A stretch of 43,554 nucleotides of DNA. Origin: Pseudomonas endophytica. Lineage in GTDB: Bacteria > Pseudomonadota > Gammaproteobacteria > Pseudomonadales > Pseudomonadaceae. Numbering within the stretch: the first letter of the stretch is position 1; every line of letters begins with the position of its first letter. Positions 20,975 through 30,409 of the stretch are shown here, piece after piece. The notes under the pieces are model-generated. The model was given only the letters and a program-made list of their open reading frames with translations, was not told the DNA's origin and searched no databases. The DNA is taken from NCBI RefSeq assembly GCF_001411475.1, contig NZ_LLWH01000161.1, forward strand, positions 1 through 43,554. Direction: 5' to 3'. Both the position numbers and the translations under genes were made by a program.

Positions 20975-21984
20975 TACTTATTGCCCCGTGCTTGAACCAG
21001 CAGGTCGGACAGTTGATGCACTGCCATGGCATACATCACGCTACGGTTGTAACGCGTGATTGCATAAAAATTCTTCAGGCCCATCCAGTATTCAGGGCCG
21101 TTTTCACCTTCTAGACGGAATGCCGTGACGGGCATGTCGTCGCGCAGCGCATCATGACTCGACCAGCCCAGCGCTCGCAACTCCCCAACGGTTTTGACCG
21201 GTTCAATCCCTTGAGTCAACCCTTCATCGACACGCTCACCCTGCACATCGGCTCGGGCGACGACCGGCTCGCCTGCCACCCAGCCATGACGTTTGAAGTA
21301 GCTGGCAACGCTGCCAATGGCGTCGTCCGGGTTGCTCCAGATGTTGATGTGCCCGTCGTTGTCGAAGTCCACGGCATAAGCGCGGAAGCTGCTCGGCATA
21401 AATTGCGGCAAGCCCATCGCCCCGGCATACGAGCCTTTTAGACTCAGCGGATCGACTTGTTCCTCACGGGCTAGCAATAGAAACTCACGCAGCTCTTTAC
21501 GAAAGAAATCGGCACGTGGCGGGTAGTCAAAGCCCAACGTGGAGAGCGCATCAATAACCCGATAATTACCGGTATTACGCCCATAGAAGGTTTCTACGCC
21601 AATAATCGACACGATGACCTGCGCCGGAACGCCATATTCCTTTTCGGCGCGAGCCAGCGCTGCTTCGTGCTCCCGCCAAAAATCGACACCCCGCGCAACA
21701 CGGGCATCCGTCAGAAACATCGGACGGTATTCTTTCCACTGTTTCACGCGCTCTGCTGGGCGCGAAATGGCATCCAGAATGCTCTGCTTACGCTCTGCCT
21801 CACGAAAAACACCCATCAACTGCTCACCGGCAAACCCATAGTCACGGGTCATCTCACCGACGAATTCAGCCACTTGGGGCGAGCCATCGTAGTCGCCAGC
21901 CACCGCACTTTGCGCTGCCCCGAACAGGCCCAAAAAGCCCATCCATGACGCGTATCGAGCGGCCCAGCCACGCATTGCTTGCAT
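20974..21984 (-). CDS. mltB: Membrane-associated lytic murein transglycosylase B
   Basis: Lytic transglycosylase of the SLT_2 family. 336 residues. Cleavable-type N-terminal segment (WMGFLGLFGAAQSAVAG) without a lipobox cysteine, so it is probably a soluble periplasmic form. Catalytic E131 lies in SIIGVETFYGRNTGN; GAMGLPQFMPSSFRAYAVDF and HINIWSNPDDAIGSVASYF complete the signature. The ATG at 21984 is set by AAGGTGA 8 nt upstream, right after the rodA stop; an ATG at 22020 would lie inside rodA and lengthen the leader. It is the second member of this family in the window. Confidence 0.95.
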   Translation of the reverse strand: MQAMRGWAARYASWMGFLGLFGAAQSAVAGDYDGSPQVAEFVGEMTRDYGFAGEQLMGVFREAERKQSILDAISRPAERVKQWKEYRPMFLTDARVARGVDFWREHEAALARAEKEYGVPAQVIVSIIGVETFYGRNTGNYRVIDALSTLGFDYPPRADFFRKELREFLLLAREEQVDPLSLKGSYAGAMGLPQFMPSSFRAYAVDFDNDGHINIWSNPDDAIGSVASYFKRHGWVAGEPVVARADVQGERVDEGLTQGIEPVKTVGELRALGWSSHDALRDDMPVTAFRLEGENGPEYWMGLKNFYAITRYNRSVMYAMAVHQLSDLLVQARGNK

Positions 21985-22001
21985 TGAATTCTTCACCTTA
22001 A

Positions 22002-23144
22002 TCAAACTTGTGCAATCCACTTGCGATGTGTGTGGATTGACATCAAAACCCCAAACGCTGACAGCAGCGTCACCAGTGAAGTTCCGCCGTAGCTAATAAA
22101 CGGCAATGGCACACCCACCACTGGCAACAGCCCACTGACCATACCGATATTGACGAAAACATACACAAAAAAGGTCATGGTCAAACTGCCAGCCAGTAAC
22201 TTACCGAACAGTGTTTGCGCTTGGGCGGTAATCACCAAGCCGCGACCAATCAACAACAGGTAGATCAGCAACAACGCACAAATCCCTACCAAACCGAACT
22301 CTTCCCCCATCACCGCGATGATGAAGTCGGTATGGCTCTCGGGCAGGAAGTCCAGATGCGACTGAGTCCCCAACAACCAACCCTTGCCAAACACACCGCC
22401 CGAACCGATGGCGGCCTTGGACTGAATGATGTTCCAGCCCGTGCCCAGCGGATCGCTCTCTGGGTCAAGGAACGTCAAGATTCGCTGTTTTTGGTAGTCA
22501 TGCATGATAAAGAACCACATGCCAATCGCTACCGGTATGGCTGCCGTCAGCACGCTGATGATCCAGCGCCAGCGCAAACCGCCCATAAACAGCACAAACG
22601 CCCCTCCGGCCAATACCAGCAAGGCGGTCCCAAGGTCGGGTTGGCGTACGATCAGGCCAAAGGGTATGCCGATCAAGAGCAAACTGACTGCTACGTGCTT
22701 GAGTTGCGGCGGTAAGGTGCGCTTGGAGAGGTACCACGCGATGGTCGCGGGCATCAGGATTTTCATGAACTCCGAAGGCTGGAAGCGGATAACCCCCGGG
22801 ATGTTGATCCAGCGCGTGGCCCCCATGGCGTTATGGCCCATGACGTCAACGACTACCAGCAACAGGACTCCGGCTAAATAGCCGACCGGCACCCAGCGCG
22901 CCATAAAACGCGGCTCCAACTGGGCGATGACAAACATTGACACCAACCCTAAACCAAACGAGGTGGCCTGCTTGCTCAGCAGATCCCAGTTTTTGCCACT
23001 GGCTGAATACAACACAAACAAACTGCCCGCTGCGAGTGTCAGCAACAAAATCAGCAACGGACCGTCGATATGCAAACGCTGAAGCAGCGTGGCGCGCCGA
23101 CGCATCACATCCTCACTGGAGAGGATGCGGTCAAAATTACTCAT
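22002..23144 (-). CDS. rodA: Peptidoglycan glycosyltransferase RodA
   Basis: SEDS-family glycan polymerase of the elongasome, working with PBP2. 380 residues with about ten membrane helices. Family motifs include FGLGLVSMFVIAQLEPRF, INIPGVIRFQPSEFMKI, DLGTALLVLAGGAFVLF, FLPESHTDFIIAVMGEEFG and VVGVPLPFISYGGTSL. The start ATG-ATG pair (23147/23144) overlaps the end of mrdA by up to 11 nt; AAGG lies just upstream. The gene therefore depends on translation of mrdA, keeping synthase and transpeptidase in step. Confidence 0.97.
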   Translation of the reverse strand: MSNFDRILSSEDVMRRRATLLQRLHIDGPLLILLLTLAAGSLFVLYSASGKNWDLLSKQATSFGLGLVSMFVIAQLEPRFMARWVPVGYLAGVLLLVVVDVMGHNAMGATRWINIPGVIRFQPSEFMKILMPATIAWYLSKRTLPPQLKHVAVSLLLIGIPFGLIVRQPDLGTALLVLAGGAFVLFMGGLRWRWIISVLTAAIPVAIGMWFFIMHDYQKQRILTFLDPESDPLGTGWNIIQSKAAIGSGGVFGKGWLLGTQSHLDFLPESHTDFIIAVMGEEFGLVGICALLLIYLLLIGRGLVITAQAQTLFGKLLAGSLTMTFFVYVFVNIGMVSGLLPVVGVPLPFISYGGTSLVTLLSAFGVLMSIHTHRKWIAQV

Positions 23145-25032
23145 CATTGGCCTTAGCCTCCGCCTTTGAAGCGCTGGCGTACTCAGGTTTGAGTTTGCCA
23201 TCTTCGCCCAGAAGCCAAGCGTCCATCACCGAGCGCACCACGGGAGACGCCACACGGCTACCGGCCTCGCCGTTTTCAATCATCACCGAAACGGCAATTT
23301 TGGGATTGTCGGCCGGGGCAAAGCCCACAAACAACGCATGGTCACGATGACGTTCCTGAACCTTTGAGCGGTCGTATTTTTCGCCCTGCTTGATCGCCAC
23401 CACTTGGGCTGTACCGCTTTTGCCCGCAATCAGGTATTGCGCCCCCACACCTGCAACGCGTGCCGTGCCGCGAGCACCATGCACCACCTGTTGCATGCCA
23501 TGGTTGACCTTGGCCCAGTTGGACGGGTCGCGCAGCACAATGTCAGGTATCGGATTAGGATCAACTGGCGGCACGCCCTCAATGGTTTTAGCTAAATGCG
23601 GACGGTTCCATTTGCCCTTACTGGCAATCAGTGCCGTCGCTTGCGCCAGTTGCAATGGGGTGGACTGCATATAGCCCTGCCCGATCCCGAGGATCAGCGT
23701 TTCACCCGGAAACCAAGCCTGGCGCCGGGTAGCACGCTTCCACTCGCGAGACGGCATCAGACCGGCCGACTCTTCAAACATGTCGAGCGAGACTTTTTGC
23801 CCAATACCGAACTGGGTCATGTAGGACGATAAGCGGTCGATACCCAGCTTGTGAGCCAAGTCATAAAAATAGGTGTCATTGGAGCGCATGATCGCGGTGT
23901 CCAAATCGACGTAGCCATCACCGGAGCGGTTCCAGTTACGGTACTTATGGTCGTAATTGGGCAACTGGTAATAGCCGGGGTCATAGACCCTAGAGCTGCC
24001 GGTGACCACGCCACTGTCTAGGCCAGCAATCGCTACCGCAGGCTTGATCGTGGAGCCTGGTGGGTACAAACCCCGCAAAATCCGATTGAACAGCGGGCGG
24101 TCAATTGAGTCGCGCAACTCGGCATAAGCTTTAAAGCTGATACCGGTTACGAACAGGTTAGGGTCAAAACTCGGCTGGCTAACCATCGCTAGCACTTCGC
24201 CAGTCATGGGATTGAGTGCGACCACCGCACCGCGCCGCCCGGCCAACGCTTCTTCGGCCGCCTCTTGCAACTTGATATCAAGGCTGAGGACGATGTCCTT
24301 GCCAGGGATCGGGTCCGTGCGTTTAAGCACGCGCAGCACTCGACCACGTGCGTTGGTTTCAACTTCTTCATAACCCACCTGGCCATGCAACTCGGCTTCA
24401 TAGAAGCGTTCGATGCCGGTTTTGCCGATGTGGTGAGTGCCGCTGTAGTTGACCGGATCGAGGGTTTTGATCTCTTTTTCGTTGATCCGCCCCACGTAGC
24501 CAACCGAGTGCGCAAAATGCGCCCCTTGAGGATAGTGACGCACCAACTGCGCGACCACCTCAACGCCCGGTAAGCGGAACTGGTTAACGGCGATACGGGC
24601 GATTTGCTCTTCATTAAGCTCGAACAAAATCGGCACCGGCTCAAAAGGCCGTCGCCCCTGCTTGGTGCGCTTCTCAAACAACGCTCGGTCTTCAGGAGTG
24701 AGTTCCAACACCTCAACAATGGTGTCGAGCACGTGCGGCCAGTCACCCGCGCGCTCGCGGGTCATGGTCAAGCTAAAGCTGGGACGGTTGTCAGCTATCA
24801 CCACGCCATTACGGTCAAAAATCAGACCGCGAGTAGGGGGGATCGGCTGCACATGCACCCGGTTGTTTTCTGAAAGCGTGGAGTGATAGTCGTACTGCAC
24901 CACTTGCAGGTAGTACAAACGCGCCATCAGCACACAAATCAGTGCCATCACCAATATTGCGCCGACCACGACGCGACTACGCACTAGACGTGCGTCTTTT
25001 TCGTGGTCCTTAAGGCGAATTGGCTGAGTCAT
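23137..25032 (-). CDS. mrdA: Penicillin-binding protein 2
   Basis: DD-transpeptidase of the elongasome, anchored by one N-terminal helix (about residues 20-42). 631 residues. The PBP dimerisation domain has PIPPTRGLIFDRNGVVIADN. The transpeptidase domain has S327 in GSTIKPAVA, SND in IMRSNDTYFYD, and the third motif as KSGT (IAGKSGTAQV), as is usual in PBP2. The ATG at 25032 (MTQPIRLKDHEKD) starts 14 nt after the rlmH stop; an in-frame start at 25083 would lie inside rlmH. It is the target of amdinocillin in related bacteria. Confidence 0.97.
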   Translation of the reverse strand: MTQPIRLKDHEKDARLVRSRVVVGAILVMALICVLMARLYYLQVVQYDYHSTLSENNRVHVQPIPPTRGLIFDRNGVVIADNRPSFSLTMTRERAGDWPHVLDTIVEVLELTPEDRALFEKRTKQGRRPFEPVPILFELNEEQIARIAVNQFRLPGVEVVAQLVRHYPQGAHFAHSVGYVGRINEKEIKTLDPVNYSGTHHIGKTGIERFYEAELHGQVGYEEVETNARGRVLRVLKRTDPIPGKDIVLSLDIKLQEAAEEALAGRRGAVVALNPMTGEVLAMVSQPSFDPNLFVTGISFKAYAELRDSIDRPLFNRILRGLYPPGSTIKPAVAIAGLDSGVVTGSSRVYDPGYYQLPNYDHKYRNWNRSGDGYVDLDTAIMRSNDTYFYDLAHKLGIDRLSSYMTQFGIGQKVSLDMFEESAGLMPSREWKRATRRQAWFPGETLILGIGQGYMQSTPLQLAQATALIASKGKWNRPHLAKTIEGVPPVDPNPIPDIVLRDPSNWAKVNHGMQQVVHGARGTARVAGVGAQYLIAGKSGTAQVVAIKQGEKYDRSKVQERHRDHALFVGFAPADNPKIAVSVMIENGEAGSRVASPVVRSVMDAWLLGEDGKLKPEYASASKAEAKANDE

Positions 25033-25046
25033 TGCAAGGCGCTGAG

Positions 25047-25514
25047 CTATTTGTGATAAGGGTGCCCGGACAAGACTGTCCAAGCGCGATACAACTGCTC
25101 ACCGATCAGAATCCTTACCAACGGGTGCGGCAACGTCAACGGCGACAGCGACCAGCGCTGATCGGCGCGGGCGCAAACCTCTGGCGCCAACCCTTCCGGG
25201 CCGCCGACCATGAAGTTCACCGTACGCGAGTCTAGCCGCCAGCGATCAAGCTCAACCGCTAGCTGCTCAGTACTCCATGGCTTGCCGTGCACTTCGAGGG
25301 TGACAATCCGCTCCCCTGGGCCGACTTTAGCCAGCATGGCTTCGCCTTCCTGACGGATGAATCGAGCCACGTCGGCATTTTTGCCACGGGTATTGAGCGG
25401 TATTTCTACCAGTTCGAGGGCCAATTCGGATGGCAGACGCTTGGCATACTCATGCCAACCTTCTTCCACCCATTTGGGCATACGCGAACCGACAGCGATC
25501 AAACGCAAGCGCAC
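25047..25514 (-). CDS. rlmH: 23S rRNA (pseudouridine1915-N3)-methyltransferase
   Basis: SPOUT-class methyltransferase acting on m3-Psi1915 in helix 69 of assembled 70S ribosomes. 155 residues, the normal length. Signature regions are [25 protein letters not shown] and [25 protein letters not shown] (the SPOUT knot). The start is a GTG; AAGGG, overlapping the rsfS stop codon (TAAGGG), sits about 7 nt upstream. rsfS-rlmH-mrdA-rodA order is conserved in many gammaproteobacteria. Confidence 0.97.
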   Translation of the reverse strand: MRLRLIAVGSRMPKWVEEGWHEYAKRLPSELALELVEIPLNTRGKNADVARFIRQEGEAMLAKVGPGERIVTLEVHGKPWSTEQLAVELDRWRLDSRTVNFMVGGPEGLAPEVCARADQRWSLSPLTLPHPLVRILIGEQLYRAWTVLSGHPYHK

Positions 25515-25523
25515 AGCGAACCC

Positions 25524-26018
25524 TTATTCCTGGTCTTTGTTGAGCTTGGTGAAATGCTCATGGGTGTTTTCGGGGCTGTGATGGGCAGCGTTGGCCGAAC
25601 GGCTTTGCTCGGCACCGGCCCACAGACGCTCCAGGTCGTAGAACTGACGAGCGCTGGCGGTCATCATGTGAACGATGACGTCGTCCATGTCCAACAGAAC
25701 CCAGTCGCTATCGCCCTTGCCTTCTTCGCCCAACGGCTTGACGCCCTGCGCTTTAACAGCTTCGCGGATCTTATCGAGCATTGCGCCGATCTGACGGTTC
25801 GAAGTACCGGTGGCGATGATCATGAAGTCCGTGATGCTGTGCTTGTCACGCACATCGAGGACTTGAATGTCTTGCGCCTTGACGTCTTCCAGTGCCGCTA
25901 CCGCCACTTTCACCAGTGCTTCGCCAGCCAGGACTTCACCCGTGTGGACGGCAACTGGCAATGGGGCGCTTTTGAAGGTGCCTTTGCGCTTAACTTTGCT
26001 TACATCTTTATCGGTCAT
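25524..26018 (-). CDS. rsfS: Ribosomal silencing factor RsfS
   Basis: Binds uL14 on the 50S subunit and blocks joining with 30S in slow growth or starvation. 164 residues; the conserved RsfS/DUF143 domain is about residues 38-145 (LEDVKAQDIQVLDVRD, DFMIIATGTSNRQIGAML, DWVLLDMDDVIVHMM). It has an N-terminal extension of ~35 residues (MTDKDVSKVKRKGTFKSAPL...) beyond the E. coli protein, basic at first and probably unstructured. The C-terminus is also longer and His/Asn rich. It lies 9 nt upstream of rlmH. Confidence 0.96.
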   Translation of the reverse strand: MTDKDVSKVKRKGTFKSAPLPVAVHTGEVLAGEALVKVAVAALEDVKAQDIQVLDVRDKHSITDFMIIATGTSNRQIGAMLDKIREAVKAQGVKPLGEEGKGDSDWVLLDMDDVIVHMMTASARQFYDLERLWAGAEQSRSANAAHHSPENTHEHFTKLNKDQE

Positions 26019-26088
26019 ATAAAACTCGTTTTGCTCGTATGTTCGGGTGCTTCAATACACGTTAAATCGCGCCTTGAATCACGCCTTT

Positions 26089-26751
26089 TTAGTTCGACGC
26101 ACGGTAAAGCCCATGCGCATCTATGTAGGCCAGGACCGCGTCGGGCACCAGATAACGTACCGACTTACCGCTGGCCAGCAGTTGACGGATCTGGGTGGCG
26201 GATACCGCGAGCGGCGTCTGCCAGACGAATGCAATCTGTCCGCCGGGCCCCTTCAGGGCTAGCGGGTCGCTTACCGAGCGCGCTGCCAGCAGATTGCGCA
26301 AGGCATCCGGCGGTTCGCTGTCGGCATCCGGGCGCTGTAGCACCAGGATATGGCAATGCTGGAGTAGCTCTTCCCAGCGGTGCCACATGGGCAGGCCGCA
26401 AAAAGCGTCCCAGCCCAGCAATAAAAACAACTGGTCATCCGCGGCCAACTCGGCCCGCATCAGCTCCAGGGTATCAATGGTGTAAGACGGCTTGTCTCGT
26501 TGCAGCTCCCGTGGGTCTACTACTAGCGTAGCGACTCCTGCGACAGCGCACTCAACCATCGCCAAACGGTCGAGCGCCGACACCTGCGGGGTGTCGCGGT
26601 GCGGCGGCCTGGCGTTGGGGGTTAGACGTAGCTCATCGAGCGCCATCATTTCCGCCACTTCTAGCGCACCGCGCAAATGCCCGATGTGTACTGGATCAAA
26701 GGTGCCACCCAGCACACCAATGCGCCGGGGTAACACGTCGGAGGCTCTCAC
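26089..26751 (-). CDS. nadD: Nicotinate-nucleotide adenylyltransferase
   Basis: Adenylates nicotinate mononucleotide to deamido-NAD in NAD synthesis. About 220 residues. It has the nucleotidyltransferase motif [43 protein letters not shown] and the C-terminal SATQIRQLL. There is no ATG near the expected N-terminus; candidate starts are GTG at 26751 (used here), GTG at 26730, and GTG at 26814, which would overlap proA by 35 nt. The start is therefore uncertain although the identity is not. Confidence 0.93.
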   Translation of the reverse strand: MRASDVLPRRIGVLGGTFDPVHIGHLRGALEVAEMMALDELRLTPNARPPHRDTPQVSALDRLAMVECAVAGVATLVVDPRELQRDKPSYTIDTLELMRAELAADDQLFLLLGWDAFCGLPMWHRWEELLQHCHILVLQRPDADSEPPDALRNLLAARSVSDPLALKGPGGQIAFVWQTPLAVSATQIRQLLASGKSVRYLVPDAVLAYIDAHGLYRASN

Positions 26752-26779
26752 ATTGCCTGCCGGGCTAAGATCACCCAAG

Positions 26780-28051
26780 TCAGCTCGGCTCCTGACCGCG
26801 CAATTGGCCGTCACCGACCACGATGTACTTCTCGCAGGTTAGACCTTCGAGACCCACCGGACCGCGGGCGTGCAGCTTATCAGTTGAAATGCCAATTTCA
26901 GCACCCAATCCGTATTCAAATCCATCGGCAAAGCAAGTAGGGGTGTTTAGCATGACCGAACTTGAATCGACCTCAGCCATAAAACGTCGGCTTTCTCCCT
27001 GATGCTCGGTCACGATTGAATCAGTGTGATGGGAGCCGTACTGATTGATGTGCTCAATCGCTTGGTCAAGACCGTGGACAACGCGGATAGACAATATGGC
27101 CGCCAAATACTCGGTGTTCCAGTCTTCTTCGGTGGCAGGGTTTACATCAATCAGCGCCTGAGTGCGCTCGCAGCCGCGCAATTCTACGCCCTTAGCGCGA
27201 AATTGTTCAGCCATCGCGGGCAAAAATTGCGCAGCTACCGCTTGATCGACCAGCAAGGTTTCCATCGCCCCACAAATCCCATAACGATAGGTTTTGGCAT
27301 TGAAGGCAATACGCTGAGCTTTGGCCAGATCCGCATGGGCACTCACGTACACATGGCAAATACCGTCCAGATGCTTGATGACGGGCACGCGCGCATCACG
27401 GCTCACGCGCTCGATCAAGCCTTTGCCGCCACGCGGCACGATCACGTCAACGTACTCAGGCATGGTGATTAACGCCCCGACAGCCGCACGATCGGTCACT
27501 TCAACCACTTGCACCACCGCCGGCGGCAGCCCGGCTTCAGCCAGACCTCGCTGGATGCAGGTTGCAATCGCACGATTGGAGTGAATAGCCTCGGAGCCGC
27601 CACGCAAGATAGTTGCGTTGCCGGACTTCAAGCACAAGCTGGCGGCGTCAATGGTCACGTTGGGACGCGACTCGTAAATGATCCCGACCACGCCCAAGGG
27701 CACGCGCATTTTGCCGACCTGAATACCCGACGGGCGATAGCTCATGTCGCGAATGGCCCCAATGGGGTCTGGCAGGCTGGCCACTTGGCGCAAGCCGACA
27801 ATCATGCTGTCGATGCGTGCTGGGGTCAGCGCCAAGCGCTCCAGCATTGCGGGCTCGAGGCCGTTGGCCCGGCCAGCGGCCAAGTCCCGCTCGTTGGCGG
27901 CAGTCAGCTCTTCGCGGGCGGCATCCAATGCGGACGCTGCGCCTTGCAGAGCACGGTTTTTCTGCGCCGTGCTAGCGCGGCCGATCACTCGGGAGGCTTC
28001 ACGGGCGGCGCGACCCAAGCGGGTCATGTAGTCAAGAACGGACTCAGTCAT
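26780..28051 (-). CDS. proA: Gamma-glutamyl phosphate reductase
   Basis: NADPH-dependent reductase forming glutamate-5-semialdehyde in proline synthesis. 423 residues, normal length. Aldehyde-dehydrogenase fold with [44 protein letters not shown] and the catalytic cysteine C260 in [10 protein letters not shown]. The C-terminus [20 protein letters not shown] is typical. It leads the minus-strand block of envelope and ribosome genes and is divergent from the glycosylase gene across 170 bp. No strong ribosome site is visible. Confidence 0.97.
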   Translation of the reverse strand: MTESVLDYMTRLGRAAREASRVIGRASTAQKNRALQGAASALDAAREELTAANERDLAAGRANGLEPAMLERLALTPARIDSMIVGLRQVASLPDPIGAIRDMSYRPSGIQVGKMRVPLGVVGIIYESRPNVTIDAASLCLKSGNATILRGGSEAIHSNRAIATCIQRGLAEAGLPPAVVQVVEVTDRAAVGALITMPEYVDVIVPRGGKGLIERVSRDARVPVIKHLDGICHVYVSAHADLAKAQRIAFNAKTYRYGICGAMETLLVDQAVAAQFLPAMAEQFRAKGVELRGCERTQALIDVNPATEEDWNTEYLAAILSIRVVHGLDQAIEHINQYGSHHTDSIVTEHQGESRRFMAEVDSSSVMLNTPTCFADGFEYGLGAEIGISTDKLHARGPVGLEGLTCEKYIVVGDGQLRGQEPS

Positions 28052-28182
28052 GGTCTCAATGGTCTTGGCAGAGGGGAAAGCGGCCGATTATAGCGGTCCA
28101 GCCGTCTCGCGCACAGCGGTGACAGGCGGATGGTCGAAAAGGACTACAAAAAGTGTCTGTTCAGCCCGGATTAAGGATGACT

Positions 28183-28191
28183 TGCTATGAT
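28183..28191 (+). promoter_or_regulatory. Candidate extended -10 promoter for the 3-methyladenine glycosylase gene
   Basis: TGC-TATGAT (28183-28191) fits an extended -10 element, 36-44 bp before the gene. No convincing -35 is seen at the right distance, which is allowed for extended -10 promoters. Assigned by eye. Confidence 0.35.
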
Positions 28192-28227
28192 CCGTAACTT
28201 TTCGTACATCTTAGGATCGCATTGACG

Positions 28228-28905
28228 ATGCCGAGCATGCTGCCTGACACCTTTTTCAACCGCGACGCACAGCTCGTCGCGCGCGAACTATTAGGCAAAG
28301 TCATTCGCCATCGGGTTAACGGTTTGTGGCTAAGCGCTCGCATTATTGAAACCGAAGCGTACTACTTCGCCGAAAAGGGCAGCCATGCCTCGCTAGGCTA
28401 CACAGAAAAACGTAAGGCTTTGTTTCTGGATGGCGGGCACATTTACATGTATTACGCCCGTGGCGGCGACTCGCTGAACTTCAGCGCCCAAGGCCCTGGC
28501 AACGCGGTACTGATCAAGTCGGCCTACCCCTGGGTCGACGCGCTGTCTGGCCCCGCCAGCTTGGCGAAGATGCAAGACAACAATCCTGATACACAGGGCC
28601 GCCCGCGCTCAGAAAAAAAGCTGTGCGCAGGCCAGACATTGCTGTGCAAAGCCCTCGGCCTGAAAGTTCGCGAGTGGGACGCCAAACGATTTGACCGCGA
28701 ACGATTATGGGTTGATGACGTCAGAGAGCGACCCTCGCGCATTCTGCAAGCTACCCGTTTGGGTATCCCTCATGGTCGAGACGAACACTTGATGTATCGG
28801 TTTGTCGACGCGGACTACGCTGTGTACTGCACTCGAAACCCACTTCGTCGTGGGCAAGTTGAGGGGCGCGACTACCTCGTTTTAGACAATGCTGCTCCTC
28901 TTTAG
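28228..28905 (+). CDS. DNA-3-methyladenine glycosylase (AAG/MPG family)
   Basis: Base-excision repair glycosylase removing alkylated purines such as 3-methyladenine and hypoxanthine. 225 residues from this ATG. Motifs: ARELLGKVIRH, ARIIETEAYY with the catalytic Glu, GSHASLGYTEKRKALFLDGG, MYYARGGDSLNFSAQG, then SGPASLAKMQ. A TTG two codons earlier (28222) is better placed relative to AGGA at 28213-28216 (5 nt rather than 11), so it could be the true start. The stop codon lies inside a short perfect hairpin. It is unrelated in sequence to TagI or AlkA. Confidence 0.93.
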   Translation: MPSMLPDTFFNRDAQLVARELLGKVIRHRVNGLWLSARIIETEAYYFAEKGSHASLGYTEKRKALFLDGGHIYMYYARGGDSLNFSAQGPGNAVLIKSAYPWVDALSGPASLAKMQDNNPDTQGRPRSEKKLCAGQTLLCKALGLKVREWDAKRFDRERLWVDDVRERPSRILQATRLGIPHGRDEHLMYRFVDADYAVYCTRNPLRRGQVEGRDYLVLDNAAPL

Positions 28906-28925
28906 GAGCGAGCTTGCTCCTAAAG
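28900..28925. repeat. Perfect hairpin spanning the glycosylase stop codon
   Basis: CTTTAGGAGC (28900-28909) is perfectly complementary to GCTCCTAAAG (28916-28925) with a 6-nt loop. The TAG stop (28903-28905) lies in the left arm. The GAGCGAGCTTGCTC core resembles one end of a family II REP. No T-run follows on the + strand. Confidence 0.6.
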
Positions 28926-28966
28926 ATAAAAACATCTCTACACGCTCAGAATAAGGAAATTGAAAC

Positions 28967-30283
28967 ATGGGCCCATGGCTCGACACCATCACCAGTTGGC
29001 TCACCACTAACCCCCAATGGCTGGGGCTGGCGGTCTTTATTGTGGCGTGCTTGGAGTGCCTGGCCATCGCCGGGGTCGTCATTCCCGGTACGGTGCTGTT
29101 ATTTGCAATCGCGGTGTTGGCGGGCAGTGGCACGCTTTCGCTAGGCCAAACATTGCTACTGGGCGTGCTCGGTGGCTTGCTGGGTGATGTGCTGTCTTAC
29201 ACGCTAGGCAGACGCTTCCACCAAAATATCCGCCGTTTACCGTTGCTGCGTACCCATCCGCAATGGATGGCTGGCGCAGAGAGCTACTTTCAACGGTACG
29301 GAATTGTCAGCCTGATCGTCGGACGCTTTATTGGCCCACTGCGACCTATGCTGCCAATGGTTGCCGGGATGTGCGACATGCCGTTCCCGCGCTTTATCGC
29401 CGTCAGTGTGCTGGCAGGGTCTGGCTGGGCAGTCGCTTACCTGCTGCCGGGTTGGGCGACAGGGGCAGCGCTTCGCTTGCCGCTACCCGAAAACTTCTGG
29501 CCGCAAGCCGCTATCGTCGCAGTCAGCATTGCGGCTTTGCTAGGGCTTTGCATCCACGCCAATATCCGTCGTCAGCCTAAAGCGACACTGATGATCGGGG
29601 CACTGAGTCTGGCGCTGCTGATCGTGGCGTTCTTCGGCTATACACACATGACCGCGTTCGACCAAGGCATCAATGCCTTGGTGCAAGAGCATCGCAGCAG
29701 CGCGGGCGATATGGTCGCCGTGCTGGTGACGCAAATCGGTAACTTCCGCACACAACTAGTGGCCGCAGCCTTGGTCTGTGCGCTGTTGTTTTTCAACAAA
29801 CAATGGAGAGCTTTGATCTTTTTCGGCGGAGTCACCTTGTTCACCGCCATCGCCAACACCACCACTAAGCATTTATTCGCGCGTATGCGCCCAGAAGTCC
29901 TGATCGACCCGCTAACCAGTTACAGCATGCCTAGCGGCCACAGTTCTGGGTCATTTGCCTTCTTTTTGGCGTTGGCGATTCTGGCGGGCCGTGAAAAACC
30001 GAAACGCATGCGCCTCATCTGCGTGCTACTGGGCTGCCTGCTGGCGCTGACCGTAGCAACCTCTCGCGTTTATCTAGGCGCTCATTGGCCGACTGACATC
30101 TTGGCAGGTGCATTACTGGCAATCACCGTCAACGCTTTTGCTTTGGCCCTAACCCAGCGCTACATGGAACTCACACCAGTACCGATCAAGGTCTGGTGGA
30201 TGATTTTACCGTCGTGCGCAGTGCTGTATGGCTTCTTCATGCTTAGCCATTTGTCCAACGAGCTGGTGCGCTACGCCTATTAA
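28967..30283 (+). CDS. DedA-PAP2 fusion membrane phosphatase
   Basis: 438-residue inner-membrane protein with two domains. The N-terminal DedA/SNARE-associated domain (about residues 15-190) has PGTVLLFAIAVLAGSG, LLGDVLSYTLGRR and IVGRFIGPLRPMLPMVAG; DedA proteins are undecaprenyl-phosphate or phospholipid flippases. The C-terminal PAP2 domain carries KHLFARMRP, PSGH with H325, and SRVYLGAHWPTD with H373, the three motifs of acid phosphatases on lipid pyrophosphates. A joint role in undecaprenyl-pyrophosphate dephosphorylation and recycling, or lipid phosphate turnover, is inferred. AAGGA lies 8 nt before the ATG. The fusion is also known in other Pseudomonas. Confidence 0.93.
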   Translation: MGPWLDTITSWLTTNPQWLGLAVFIVACLECLAIAGVVIPGTVLLFAIAVLAGSGTLSLGQTLLLGVLGGLLGDVLSYTLGRRFHQNIRRLPLLRTHPQWMAGAESYFQRYGIVSLIVGRFIGPLRPMLPMVAGMCDMPFPRFIAVSVLAGSGWAVAYLLPGWATGAALRLPLPENFWPQAAIVAVSIAALLGLCIHANIRRQPKATLMIGALSLALLIVAFFGYTHMTAFDQGINALVQEHRSSAGDMVAVLVTQIGNFRTQLVAAALVCALLFFNKQWRALIFFGGVTLFTAIANTTTKHLFARMRPEVLIDPLTSYSMPSGHSSGSFAFFLALAILAGREKPKRMRLICVLLGCLLALTVATSRVYLGAHWPTDILAGALLAITVNAFALALTQRYMELTPVPIKVWWMILPSCAVLYGFFMLSHLSNELVRYAY

Positions 30284-30308
30284 TAGGTGATGAACCTCGC
30301 GATATACC

Positions 30309-30380
30309 CGTGAGCTGCCGCAGACTGCGAGCTTTTGTGTTTTAAAGATCAAAAGATCGCAGTCTTCGGCAGTTCCTACG
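30309..30380. repeat. REP pair, family I, diverged
   Basis: Inverted pair with GTGAGCTGCCGCAGACTGCG then AGCTTTTG on the left and AAAAGATCGCAGTCTTCGGC then AGTTCCTAC on the right. Several core bases differ from the other family I copies, and both arms share the G-to-A type change (GACTGC / GCAGTC), so the pairing is kept. It lies in a convergent gap. Confidence 0.7.
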
Positions 30381-30409
30381 CAAAGCAGGCTGCCGCTCAC
30401 GATCTCGGG

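Noticed and set aside
25287..26531. 414-codon open frame on the + strand across rlmH, rsfS and nadD
   Set aside because: It runs against three well-supported minus-strand genes and has no recognisable domain.
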